NCBI GenBank assembly: GCA_017860615.1
Contig: JAGDMU010000003.1
Span: 1 to 64,000 of the forward strand
DNA from: Pseudomonadota bacterium
GTDB taxonomy: Bacteria > Campylobacterota > Campylobacteria > Campylobacterales > Sulfurospirillaceae
Length of the DNA stretch: 64,000 nt
Direction of reading: 5' to 3'
The notes under the pieces: generated by a model
The model's database searches: none
Seen by the model: only the letters and a program-made list of their open reading frames with translations
What the model was told of the DNA's origin: nothing
Position numbers and translations under genes: made by a program
Shown: piece by piece, positions 37,994 to 46,233 of the stretch
How the letters are laid out: every line of letters starts with the position of its first letter
How positions within the stretch are numbered: position 1 is the stretch's first letter

Positions 37994-40176
37994 GCAGCTC
38001 CTTTAGCTTTTTTAATCGTAATACAAATTTGTGCACCATTCTTTTTCCCTTTAGCGATAATTTTACCGCCCATCTTATCTTCAATAATCAAACGTGCCAT
38101 ATAAAGACCAAAACCATCACCATTGTCCTTGGTACTCATAAAAGGATCAAAAATGGACTCTAATTTACTTTTTTCAATACCACAACCATCATCACTAATG
38201 GAGAGATAGATATTGTTTTCATCGCTATCAAGTTCGATGTCAATAACACCATCTGTTGCTTTTGTCTCTCTTTGTTTTACAATACTATCCTTTGCATTAT
38301 TAATGATGTTTAAAACGCACTGTTTAAATTCATTAGGGTAGCCAAAAGCTAAGAGTTGTTCAGGTTGCTTTTGGACAATATTGATGGTAATGTAGTTGTA
38401 TTTGACATTGTGGTTGACAACGGTTAGAAGTGTATCGATAGCTTCACGTACATCAAAAGCGGTTTGCATCGATGAAGGTTTGATGAATTGTCTAAAATCA
38501 TCAATGGTGTTTGACATGTATTTGACTTGTGTCATGATGTCATCGACAACTTTTTGAGTATCTTCTTCATCCAAAGGTTTCCTGCGATGTTTATAGATAA
38601 GCTCTTGTGCAATAGCCGATATTTCAACTAACGGTGTTTTCCACTGGTGTGCGATGCTTGCGATCATCTCTCCTACTTCAGACTGTTTAGAGCGTTGAAT
38701 GACAAACTGTTCGTGACGCTTTCGTTCCGTATCGATGCGTTTTTTCTCGGTAATGTCCGTTAAAACAGTTACAACGCCTGCTTCTTGGTTATTTTCATCG
38801 GTGTAGTATGTGCGTCTCACTGCAAAGATAATTTTATCTTTAAACGGCATTTGCATCTCAATTTCAGCACTATTGGGGCAATCAAGAGGCACTTCTTGAA
38901 TCGCATCGCAAATTTGTGGCATCACTTCTTTGACGTGTTTGCCAATGATGTCTATTTTATCGCGTTCTAAAATATGGCATAAAAGATCGTTACATCCCAA
39001 GATTTTACCATCGTTCGCTTTCCAAAAAATAGCACTTTGAATGTTATTTAAAAGAACGTAGTCTAGTTTTCCTTGACGCAAGAGCTCTTTTTCCAGCGAA
39101 ATACGCTTAATGATGTTAAGTACCAAGATGGTGGTTAATAAAAGGAGCAATGGCATAAGTGCAAAAGCATTTTCAACAAACTTACGGTGTTTTTCATAAA
39201 AGCTTTCAACGCCATTGAGTATTTCAGATGGGCTAGGAACATCGGTTAGGGAAATACCAAATTTACGTAGAACATTATTATCGAAAAAATAGCTACTCGC
39301 AGGTGTTTCTATAGGAACTGAACTGATTTTTCTACCATTAATAAGCTCAAACGCCTTTTTAGCAGCGATCATACCCTGTTCATAAGGATTGATCATAAAG
39401 CCACCAATAACGCCCTCTCCAACATGTATATGGTTTAATGCAAAGACAGGAAATTTTGAACGTTTAAAAAAAGACTGCAGTTTATAATAAGGAATATAGG
39501 CTCCATACATATCGCGGTAAAAGCTGGTAAACAAAATCGCACTATGCTTTGGAAGTTTGTTTATTTTTTCGTCAATCGTACTAAAATCAATCTGGTTATC
39601 AAAAACAACACGAAATTTGTCTTTAAAATAGTTAGACTCTTCGATAATTTGATCTTTAATGACCAAGGACGAGTAGGCATCATCACTGATAATATAAACC
39701 ATTTTAATGGCAGGAAAAAGTTGATAGATCAATTCTAAGTTCTTGCGTATATCTTTATATTCGATAACACCTGTAACATATTGTTTCAGATAGGCATCTA
39801 TATCTTTAGGATTAAAGTTCTCTACACCACAAAAAACTATAGGAGTATTTGGGAAGAGTTCACGATGATATTTCAGGACGAAATCATACGCATAGTTATC
39901 GGCTGCAATAACTGCTTTATAGCTTCTGTGTCGAAATTTCTTTTTATATAGATCAAGTAACTCTTCAAAATAGTGCTCTGATTCTATTTTTTTACTATCC
40001 ATGTATTCTGTCGTCAGCTCATACTGTGGATGTTTCTGCATAATGTCTTCAATGCCACGCGAAATACCATCACTCCATTTTAAGCCTTTATTGTAAGAGT
40101 GGAGCAGTAAAATTTCATTACTGTACAGCATTGAGCTGTAAAAAAATAGCATCGAAATAAATGTAAATAGCTTCAT
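37990..40176 (-). CDS. Sensor histidine kinase with periplasmic substrate-binding-like domain
   Basis: A 728-residue kinase. Signal/anchor MKLFTFISMLFFYSSMLYS leads into a periplasmic domain of about 300 residues resembling ABC substrate-binding proteins (LLLHSYNKGLKWSDGI, IVFCGVENFNPKDI, VFALNHIHVGEGVIGG). Then come one transmembrane helix (about 345-365), a PAS-like domain and the kinase core: H-box SIAHQWKTPLVEIS, N-box NIINNAKDSI, G1 SDDGCGI, G2 GFGLYMARLI. The periplasmic domain probably binds an external small molecule, perhaps the dicarboxylate carried by the divergent transporter. Only the first ligand contact layer is guessed from context. Confidence 0.93.
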   Translation of the reverse strand: MKLFTFISMLFFYSSMLYSNEILLLHSYNKGLKWSDGISRGIEDIMQKHPQYELTTEYMDSKKIESEHYFEELLDLYKKKFRHRSYKAVIAADNYAYDFVLKYHRELFPNTPIVFCGVENFNPKDIDAYLKQYVTGVIEYKDIRKNLELIYQLFPAIKMVYIISDDAYSSLVIKDQIIEESNYFKDKFRVVFDNQIDFSTIDEKINKLPKHSAILFTSFYRDMYGAYIPYYKLQSFFKRSKFPVFALNHIHVGEGVIGGFMINPYEQGMIAAKKAFELINGRKISSVPIETPASSYFFDNNVLRKFGISLTDVPSPSEILNGVESFYEKHRKFVENAFALMPLLLLLTTILVLNIIKRISLEKELLRQGKLDYVLLNNIQSAIFWKANDGKILGCNDLLCHILERDKIDIIGKHVKEVMPQICDAIQEVPLDCPNSAEIEMQMPFKDKIIFAVRRTYYTDENNQEAGVVTVLTDITEKKRIDTERKRHEQFVIQRSKQSEVGEMIASIAHQWKTPLVEISAIAQELIYKHRRKPLDEEDTQKVVDDIMTQVKYMSNTIDDFRQFIKPSSMQTAFDVREAIDTLLTVVNHNVKYNYITINIVQKQPEQLLAFGYPNEFKQCVLNIINNAKDSIVKQRETKATDGVIDIELDSDENNIYLSISDDGCGIEKSKLESIFDPFMSTKDNGDGFGLYMARLIIEDKMGGKIIAKGKKNGAQICITIKKAKGAA

Positions 40177-40184
40177 AAAAATCC

Positions 40185-40348
40185 AGTCATAATTTTTTTT
40201 AAATTCTATCTAAAAAGTCTCAATATAAAATTTAGCTATAAAAAAACAATACAACTATATTTTTTAAGACTTATATAAGTATAAAGTCATGTTTTTTCGT
40301 AATTCTATCAAAAAAGTCTCATTTATATCTCTTTTGTCGCCATATAAT
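40185..40348 (+). promoter_or_regulatory. Divergent promoter with long direct repeat (candidate response regulator sites)
   Basis: Two direct repeats of about 37 bases lie at 40185-40222 and 40285-40321. Each reads AGTCAT, 10-11 T-rich bases, AATTCTATC, one variable base, AAAAAGTCTCA. Between them is a perfect 12-bp palindrome ACTTATATAAGT (40269-40280), also part of an inverted AAGACT copy. A TATAAT -10 box for the transporter follows at 40343-40348. The recurring AGTC(A/T) core suggests several binding sites for the adjacent OmpR-type regulator. Confidence 0.65.
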
Positions 40349-40403
40349 TACAGCAGTCTTAATTATGAGATGTTGAGTAAAATTTATTGATGGAGGTTTC
40401 GCG

Positions 40404-41813
40404 ATGTCGAAAAAAGCAATATCCATGCTGATTCCAGTATTGGTAATGTTAGTTGTTTGGTTTATCCCTGCTCCTGAGGGATTGAGTACTAATGCATGGC
40501 ATTTTATGGCAATCTTTTTAGGAGTTGTTGTAGGTCTTGTTCTTGAACCAGTTCCTGCGGCGCTTGTTGGTTTACTAGGTGTTTGTTTGGTTGCCCTTAT
40601 GGGAATTATCGATCCAAAACCTGCTGAAGGTGTTAAATGGGCACTTTCTGGTTTTTCAAACTCTATTATTTGGTTGATCTTCGCGGCATTTATGTTTGCA
40701 GCAGGTTATCAAAAAACAGGTCTTGGTAAAAGAATCTCTCTTATCATGGTTAAATTTATGGGTAAAAGCTCATTGGGTCTTGGCTATGCTGTTGCATTTG
40801 CTGACTTATTGCTTGCTCCATTTATGCCGTCTAACACAGCAAGAAGTGGTGGTACGATTTTCCCTATCGCGATCAACATTCCACAAATCTTTAACTCTAC
40901 TCCAGAAAATGAACCACGAAAACTCGGTGCATATATTTCATGGGTAGCAATGGCAGCAACATGTGTAACAAGTTCTATGTTCCTTACAGCACTTGCTCCA
41001 AACTTACTCGCAGTTGATCTTATTGCTAAAAGTGCTAAAGTAACCATCGAATGGGGCGCTTGGGCAAAAATTATGATTCCTTTAATGTTGCCACTTTTCT
41101 TGTTAACTCCATTGTTGGCATACATTGTGTATCCTCCAACACAAAAACAATCTCCAGAAGCACCTATTTGGGCAGCTAATGAATTGAAAAAAATGGGTTC
41201 AGTTACCTTCAAAGAGATCATGATGCTTTTCTTTGCGGTACTTGCACTTGTCCTTTGGATTTTCGGTAAAGAACTTGGTGTTGATGCTACTATGGCAGCG
41301 ATCTCTATTGTTTCTTTAATGGTTCTTTGTAATGTTATCACTTGGGAAGACATCATTGGTAACAAAGGTGCTTGGAACGTTTTAGTATGGTTTGCTACAC
41401 TTGTTGCTCTTGCAGGCGGTTTGGCAAAAGTAGGTATCTTGAAATGGATCGGTACATTGGCAGAGTCTTCTCTATCAGGTCTTGCTCCACTTTCATTGAT
41501 GATTGCGATGTTAGTCGTATTCTTCTTACTACACTACTTCTTTGCAAGCGTTACTGCGCACGTTTCAGCGTTGGTTCCTGTTTTTGCATTGATCGCTGTT
41601 AAATTTATTGCTCCTGAGCAATTACCAGCATTTATGATTTTACTTGCAGGTTCACTTGGTATTATGGGAATTATCACTCCGTATGGTACAGGTCCTTCAC
41701 CAATTTGGTACGGTGCTGGTTATATCAGCCAAGCAAGATGGTGGGCACTAGGTGCACTTTTTGCTGCAATTTATCTTGGTGTATTACTATTAGGTGTTTT
41801 CATTTTCGTATAA
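40404..41813 (+). CDS. DASS-family (SLC13) di/tricarboxylate transporter
   Basis: A 469-residue membrane protein of the divalent anion:sodium symporter/CitT group. It has many hydrophobic helices. The first carboxylate-binding hairpin reads LAPFMPSNTARSGGT (SNT motif). A second, at the C-terminal side, has GIITPYGTGPSPI. It imports or exchanges a dicarboxylate such as malate, fumarate, succinate or tartrate. A perfect GGAGG ribosome site precedes the ATG. First gene of a likely operon with the fumarase-type genes and under the divergent two-component system. Confidence 0.92.
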   Translation: MSKKAISMLIPVLVMLVVWFIPAPEGLSTNAWHFMAIFLGVVVGLVLEPVPAALVGLLGVCLVALMGIIDPKPAEGVKWALSGFSNSIIWLIFAAFMFAAGYQKTGLGKRISLIMVKFMGKSSLGLGYAVAFADLLLAPFMPSNTARSGGTIFPIAINIPQIFNSTPENEPRKLGAYISWVAMAATCVTSSMFLTALAPNLLAVDLIAKSAKVTIEWGAWAKIMIPLMLPLFLLTPLLAYIVYPPTQKQSPEAPIWAANELKKMGSVTFKEIMMLFFAVLALVLWIFGKELGVDATMAAISIVSLMVLCNVITWEDIIGNKGAWNVLVWFATLVALAGGLAKVGILKWIGTLAESSLSGLAPLSLMIAMLVVFFLLHYFFASVTAHVSALVPVFALIAVKFIAPEQLPAFMILLAGSLGIMGIITPYGTGPSPIWYGAGYISQARWWALGALFAAIYLGVLLLGVFIFV

Positions 41814-41821
41814 TATTAAAG

Positions 41822-41921
41822 GTACATCCCAGAAATTGGGATGTACACTTTTACAAATCTTTACTTGTAGAGATTTGTAGAGGTGCCCTCCTTTTAAATG
41901 TAAACTCAACAAAGCACCTCT
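41822..41921 (+). other. Three consecutive hairpins between transporter and fumarase genes
   Basis: Stem 1: GTACATCCC / GGGATGTAC (41822-41830, 41838-41846). Stem 2: ACAAATCT / AGATTTGT (41853-41860, 41871-41878). Stem 3: AGAGGTGC / GCACCTCT (41879-41886, 41914-41921). None is followed directly by a T-run. They could be a leaky terminator, an RNA processing site setting transporter to enzyme ratio, or a structured leader of the fumarase gene. Confidence 0.65.
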
Positions 41922-41970
41922 GCCACCTAGTACTATGTGTGACAAAAACCAACTTTTTCGGAGAGGAAAA

Positions 41971-42822
41971 ATGAGAGAAATCAAGTACGAAGACATCGTC
42001 AAGAGTGTAAAGGATATGATTCTTTACAGTGCTACCAACTTGCCTAAAGATGCTTATAAAGCATTAGAAACTGCATATAAAACTGAAAAAAGTGAAGTAT
42101 GTAAACAAGTTCTTAAGCAGATTTTGGAAAATGCGGATATCGCAGCAAATGAAGCAAGACCTCTTTGCCAAGACACTGGCTTAGCAGTATTCTTTATTAA
42201 AGTGGGCGAAGATCTTAAAGTTGTTGGTGGAAGCTTGAAAAAAGCAATCAACGAGGGAACTGAACAAGGTTATAAAGAGGGTTATTTAAGAGCATCTACC
42301 TGTCATTGGGATACAAGGGCTAACCTAAAAGATGAAGTGGGATACAACCTACCAGCAATCATCCACTTTGACATAGTTGAAGGTGATGGCTTAGATATCG
42401 AATATGCTGCAAAAGGTGGCGGTTCTGAGAATGTCTCACGTGCTACAGTATTTCCTCCTGCAAAAGGCAGAAAAGGTATTATCGAATACGTTAAACAAGT
42501 TATCTCTGATGCAGGTCCAAATCCATGTCCTCCACTTACGGTTGGTGTTGGTATTGGTGGAACATTTGAAAAAGCAGTTATCTCTTCTAAACATGCCCTC
42601 TTTAGAGAGCTTGGAAGCAAAAATCCAGATCCAGTTCTAGAGTCAATGGAAGAAGAGTTAATGGTACTTCTTAATAACTTAGGTATCGGTGCTATGGGTA
42701 TGGGTGGAACAAATACCGTTCTTGGTGTTCACATCGAGAAAAACCCTTGCCATATTGCGAGCTTGCCAGTGAGCGTTAACGTTCAATGCCATAGTTCACG
42801 TCACATGCATATCAAGCTATAA
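41971..42822 (+). CDS. Class I fumarate hydratase (or tartrate dehydratase), alpha subunit
   Basis: A 283-residue iron-sulphur hydro-lyase subunit. Cluster cysteines fit ARPLCQDTGLAVFF, AGPNPCPPLTVGVG and VNVQCHSSRH. The SENVSRATVFPPAKG stretch is family-typical. Two-subunit class I enzymes catalyse malate/fumarate hydration; TtdA of L-tartrate dehydratase is a close relative and sequence alone does not separate them. Start ATG 41971 has an AGAGGA ribosome site; the longer frame to 41935 would enter the leader. Pairs with the beta gene 10 bases downstream. Oxygen-labile [4Fe-4S] enzyme, fitting microaerobic or anaerobic life. Confidence 0.9.
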   Translation: MREIKYEDIVKSVKDMILYSATNLPKDAYKALETAYKTEKSEVCKQVLKQILENADIAANEARPLCQDTGLAVFFIKVGEDLKVVGGSLKKAINEGTEQGYKEGYLRASTCHWDTRANLKDEVGYNLPAIIHFDIVEGDGLDIEYAAKGGGSENVSRATVFPPAKGRKGIIEYVKQVISDAGPNPCPPLTVGVGIGGTFEKAVISSKHALFRELGSKNPDPVLESMEEELMVLLNNLGIGAMGMGGTNTVLGVHIEKNPCHIASLPVSVNVQCHSSRHMHIKL

Positions 42823-42832
42823 GGAGAAGATT

Positions 42833-43393
42833 ATGAGCAAAACTTATCATTTAACAGCACCACTTAGTGAAGCAGATGTAGTACAACTTAAAGCGGGCGA
42901 TATTGTTTATTTAACAGGTGTTGTTTATACAGCACGTGACGCAGCACACAAAAAACTCGTTGATCTTTTAGATGCAGGTCAACCTCTTCCATTTGATATG
43001 AAAGGCGCGGTAATCTATTTTGTTGGACCAACTCCTCCAAAACCAGGTGACCCAATCGGTAGTGCAGGCCCAACGACATCATACAGAATGGACTCTTACT
43101 CTCCAAAACTTATCAATGAGCAAGGTCTTAAGGGTATGATTGGTAAAGGTAAACGTAACCAAGATGTTATTGATGCGTGTGTTAAATCTAAAGCAATTTA
43201 CTTTGGAGCAACAGGTGGTGCGGGTGCACTTCTTGCACGCCAAATCAAAAGTGCTGAAGTTATCGCATACCCAGAACTAGGACCTGAGGCTATCAGAAAA
43301 CTCGAAGTAGTTGATTTTCCATTAACTGTTATCAACGACACTTTTGGTGCAGATCTTTACAAAATTGGTCGCGCACAATACGAAGTATTTTAA
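42833..43393 (+). CDS. Class I fumarate hydratase (or tartrate dehydratase), beta subunit
   Basis: A 186-residue subunit matching the C-terminal domain of class I fumarases. Motifs: GDIVYLTGVVYTARDAAH, GPTPPKPGDPIGSAGPTTS, GKGKRNQDVIDAC, YFGATGGAGALLA and ELGPEAIRKLEVVDFPLTV. It supplies substrate-binding residues to the alpha subunit. An AAGGAGA ribosome site lies between the two genes. Two hairpins follow. Confidence 0.92.
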   Translation: MSKTYHLTAPLSEADVVQLKAGDIVYLTGVVYTARDAAHKKLVDLLDAGQPLPFDMKGAVIYFVGPTPPKPGDPIGSAGPTTSYRMDSYSPKLINEQGLKGMIGKGKRNQDVIDACVKSKAIYFGATGGAGALLARQIKSAEVIAYPELGPEAIRKLEVVDFPLTVINDTFGADLYKIGRAQYEVF

Positions 43394-43425
43394 TACAGGG
43401 TATATCCCCGACACCTCCTAAAGCT

Positions 43426-43492
43426 TCATAAAACGAGTTTTATGAGAAACAAAAGGTCAAATGTTACGGACTTTTGCAAAAGTCCGTAACAT
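43426..43492 (+). terminator. Tandem hairpins after the fumarase operon, one a perfect 32-bp palindrome
   Basis: Hairpin 1 is TCATAAAAC-ga-GTTTTATGA (43426-43445). Hairpin 2 is a perfect 32-bp palindrome (43461-43492): left half ATGTTACGGACTTTTG, right half its exact reverse complement. The position just past the beta subunit suggests transcription termination, though no strong T-run follows. An uninterrupted 32-bp palindrome is also long enough to be a protein site or cruciform. Confidence 0.6.
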
Positions 43493-43758
43493 CAGTAAAT
43501 ATTCTGCTGACACATTCAAGTATGAGAGCCTATTTTGGCTCTCTCTTGTGTTCTTTTTCAAAATAAAATTTTTATCAAAATCTTCTTGGCCTCTTTGTGT
43601 GCGTCATTCTTTTCGATAAAAATTTTTATAAACATTGATTTATCGGTGATAAAATATCATATATCAATGGTTAAATTTTGAAGGTAATATTTTGATGAAA
43701 TTATGGTGGCGTTGAAGTCTAAATGAGAAAATATATAAACGGTGATAAAGGATAATGT
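43493..43758 (+). promoter_or_regulatory. Leader of the lar operon
   Basis: No reading frame is supported. AT-rich, with an inverted repeat TTTATC-ggt-GATAAA (43639-43653) nested in a wider ATTGAT / ATCAAT dyad (43634-43639, 43663-43668). These are operator candidates; they do not match a NikR or FNR consensus I can recall with confidence. A weak purine-rich ribosome site (AAAGGATA) precedes larA. Confidence 0.45.
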
Positions 43759-45018
43759 ATGAAAGTTAGTGTTGGATATGGAAAAGATGAAAAATTTGAG
43801 TTGGATATTAGCGAAAAACAGCTTATAGGCGTCTATAATCCTAATAGTGTTCCTAAGATTGACTACAATCACGCGATTGATGATGCGCTTGCACATCCAA
43901 TAGGTAAAGAAGCATTTGATACATTTATTGATACAGATGAGCGTATTATATTTATTGTTAACGATGGTACTCGCCCTACTCCAACGCGTAAAGTGCTTGC
44001 TCGTATCTATCCAAAGATCAAAGATAAAGATATTTTCTTTATCGTAGCGACAGGCTGTCATAGAGCACCCACAGAGGAAGAGTGGCATTTTATCTTAGGT
44101 AAAGAGATTTATGAGGATTTAAAAGCTAAAAATCGCCTCTGGAGCCACGATGCTCATAAAGATGAGATGGTTTACCTTGGTAAGTCAACCAATGGCACAG
44201 AGATGTATCTCAATAAAATCGTAGCAGAGGCTAAAAAAGTATGTCCTATAGGTTCTGTAGAACCACACTACTTTGCTGGGTATACAGGTGGAAGAAAAGC
44301 CTTTTTACCAGGTGTTGCAGCGTACGATACAATTCAGCAAAATCACCTTTTAGCCCTTCATCCTAATGCTCAGGCTCTTTCTCTAAAAGGCAACCCTGTG
44401 CATGAAGATATGATGGATGCCATGGGTGTTTTAAAACACATTGATGTTTTTGCAATTATGACTGTACTTGATAGCGATCACGATATTTGTGCCGTAAGAG
44501 CTGGCGATCTCAGTGATTCATTTTATGCAGGCATCGATAAAGCCGATGAAGTCTTTTGTGTCAATATTCCTCAAAAAGCAGACATTGTTATCTCGGTTGC
44601 TCCCTATCCAATGGATATCGACCTTTACCAATCTCAAAAAGCCCTTGACAATGGTAAATTGGCACTGAAAGAGAATGGTATTCTTATCATGGTTGCAAAA
44701 TGCCGTACGGGTATTGGTGAGGAAGGCTTTTTCAAACTGATGAGCTCAGCCCATTCTGCACAAGCGGTACTGGATAAAATCAAATGCGGTTATAAACTAG
44801 GCTACCATAAAGCGGCTAAAATGGCTGAAATTAACCTCTGGGCACAAAGTTGGGCGGTCAGTGAACTGAGCGATGAAGAGATGAAAGCGGTACACTTAAA
44901 GCCTTACCATGATTTGCATGTAGCGCTCGATGAAGCGATTAAAGAAAAAGGTGCAGATGCTAGTATTATCGTGCTTCCATTTGGATCCATTACGGTTCCA
45001 AAACTGGTAAACAACTAA
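43759..45018 (+). CDS. larA: Nickel-pincer-dependent hydroxyacid racemase, LarA family
   Basis: A 419-residue LarA homologue. Family active-site motifs are all present: NDGTRPTPT (Asp and Arg binding the cofactor), ATGCHRAPT (proton-relay His), EPHYFAGYTGGRKAF (second His and the Lys that carries the nickel-pincer nucleotide), QQNHLLALHPNA (nickel-ligand His) and DLYQSQKALD (Gln/Lys). Family members racemise or epimerise lactate, malate, phenyllactate, hydroxyglutarate or related acids by hydride transfer. Because the genes upstream encode a dicarboxylate transporter and a fumarase-type enzyme, malate (or tartrate) is a better guess than lactate here. The three cofactor genes follow directly. 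Confidence 0.92.
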   Translation: MKVSVGYGKDEKFELDISEKQLIGVYNPNSVPKIDYNHAIDDALAHPIGKEAFDTFIDTDERIIFIVNDGTRPTPTRKVLARIYPKIKDKDIFFIVATGCHRAPTEEEWHFILGKEIYEDLKAKNRLWSHDAHKDEMVYLGKSTNGTEMYLNKIVAEAKKVCPIGSVEPHYFAGYTGGRKAFLPGVAAYDTIQQNHLLALHPNAQALSLKGNPVHEDMMDAMGVLKHIDVFAIMTVLDSDHDICAVRAGDLSDSFYAGIDKADEVFCVNIPQKADIVISVAPYPMDIDLYQSQKALDNGKLALKENGILIMVAKCRTGIGEEGFFKLMSSAHSAQAVLDKIKCGYKLGYHKAAKMAEINLWAQSWAVSELSDEEMKAVHLKPYHDLHVALDEAIKEKGADASIIVLPFGSITVPKLVNN

Positions 45019-45036
45019 GAGAAGATGGAGAAGACG

Positions 45037-46233
45037 ATGAGAGTTCTGTACTACGACTGCTTTAGCGGCATTAGTGGCGATATGCACCTTGGCGCACTTT
45101 TGGATCTGGGTGTAGAGAGTCATTATTTAAAGCAAGAACTCTCCAAACTCTCTTTAGATCATGCGTTTCAACTTGAAATCAAAACAGCGAGTAAAAAAGG
45201 CATTTGTGGGACAATGGTTGACGTAAAGCTTACTCCTACATGGCATACTAGCCTTCATCATCATGAACACCGTACGTTTAAAGAGATTGAAGCTATTATC
45301 AACAACAGTACGCTTTCAAACGCCATTAAAACGCGAAGCTTGAAAATGTTTTGGGCTGTAGCATTGGCGGAAGGAAAAATTCATGGAAAAGAACCACACG
45401 ATGTAGGTTTTCACGAAGTGGGAGCTATTGACTCCATCGTTGACATTGTGGGTTCTGCCATCTGTTTAGAAGCACTCAAGGTCGATAAAATCATCGCTTC
45501 TAAAATAGAACTGGGCGGTGGGTTTGTACAGTGTGAACACGGTACATTGCCCGTTCCTGCGCCTGCGACGTTAGAGATTTTGAAAAATGTGCCTGTAACA
45601 TTAGGGCGTGTACTGTTTGAAACCACGACACCCACGGGTGCTGCGATTATCAAAGTCAATGTGGATGCTTATGAGGAAACACCCTCTTTGGTGATTGAAA
45701 AAATTGGTTATGGCATCGGTCATAAAGATTTTTCAATTCCCAATATTTTGCGTGTTTTTTTAGGTAAAGACGAATCCATTGCTTCCATGCCAGAAGAGAT
45801 TGTTTTGGAGACCAATATTGATGACATGAGCCCTGAAATTCTAGCTTACGTGCAAGAGAGGCTTTTTGATGCGGGTGCCAAAGATGTTTATACAACCGCT
45901 ATCACAACTAAAAAAAATCGTTTAGGCGTAAAACTGAGCGTATTGGTCAGTGTCGAGAATGAGGCAAAAGCGATAGAAACTATTTTTGCGGAAAGTTCTT
46001 CTATAGGGCTTAGACGTTCACGTGTGCAAAAGATTGCACTGGAGCGTGAAATTAGAATGGTTACAACACCTTATGGAGAAATACGTGTGAAATGTGCTTT
46101 TTTAGATGGGAAAATGCTCAAATATAAAGCAGAATATGAAGAGTGCAAAGAGGCAGCTCTCAAACATCATGTGGCCATTACAACGGTCTATGAAAGTGTT
46201 GCTTTTGTTATGGGAAAAAATCATCATGTATAA
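45037..46233 (+). CDS. larC: Nickel-pincer cofactor cyclometallase LarC, unbroken
   Basis: A 398-residue LarC starting YYDCFSGISGDMHLGALLDL. It carries the HFHEVGAIDSIVDI-like stretch (VGFHEVGAIDSIVDIVG), EHGTLPVPAPATLEIL and TPTGAAII, with the C-terminal half (LETNIDDMSPE) fused in frame. It inserts nickel into the pincer nucleotide using CTP. In Lactobacillus plantarum larC is read by frameshifting as LarC1/C2; here one continuous frame encodes both. ATG 45037, preceded by GGAGA, is preferred to ATG 45025. Confidence 0.95.
   Translation: MRVLYYDCFSGISGDMHLGALLDLGVESHYLKQELSKLSLDHAFQLEIKTASKKGICGTMVDVKLTPTWHTSLHHHEHRTFKEIEAIINNSTLSNAIKTRSLKMFWAVALAEGKIHGKEPHDVGFHEVGAIDSIVDIVGSAICLEALKVDKIIASKIELGGGFVQCEHGTLPVPAPATLEILKNVPVTLGRVLFETTTPTGAAIIKVNVDAYEETPSLVIEKIGYGIGHKDFSIPNILRVFLGKDESIASMPEEIVLETNIDDMSPEILAYVQERLFDAGAKDVYTTAITTKKNRLGVKLSVLVSVENEAKAIETIFAESSSIGLRRSRVQKIALEREIRMVTTPYGEIRVKCAFLDGKMLKYKAEYEECKEAALKHHVAITTVYESVAFVMGKNHHV

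Noticed and set aside
41971..43393. Firm assignment of the hydratase as L-tartrate dehydratase with a TtdT transporter
   Set aside because: Subunit motifs do not separate tartrate dehydratase from class I fumarase, so both options are left open, with fumarase slightly favoured by the conserved ending of the beta subunit.
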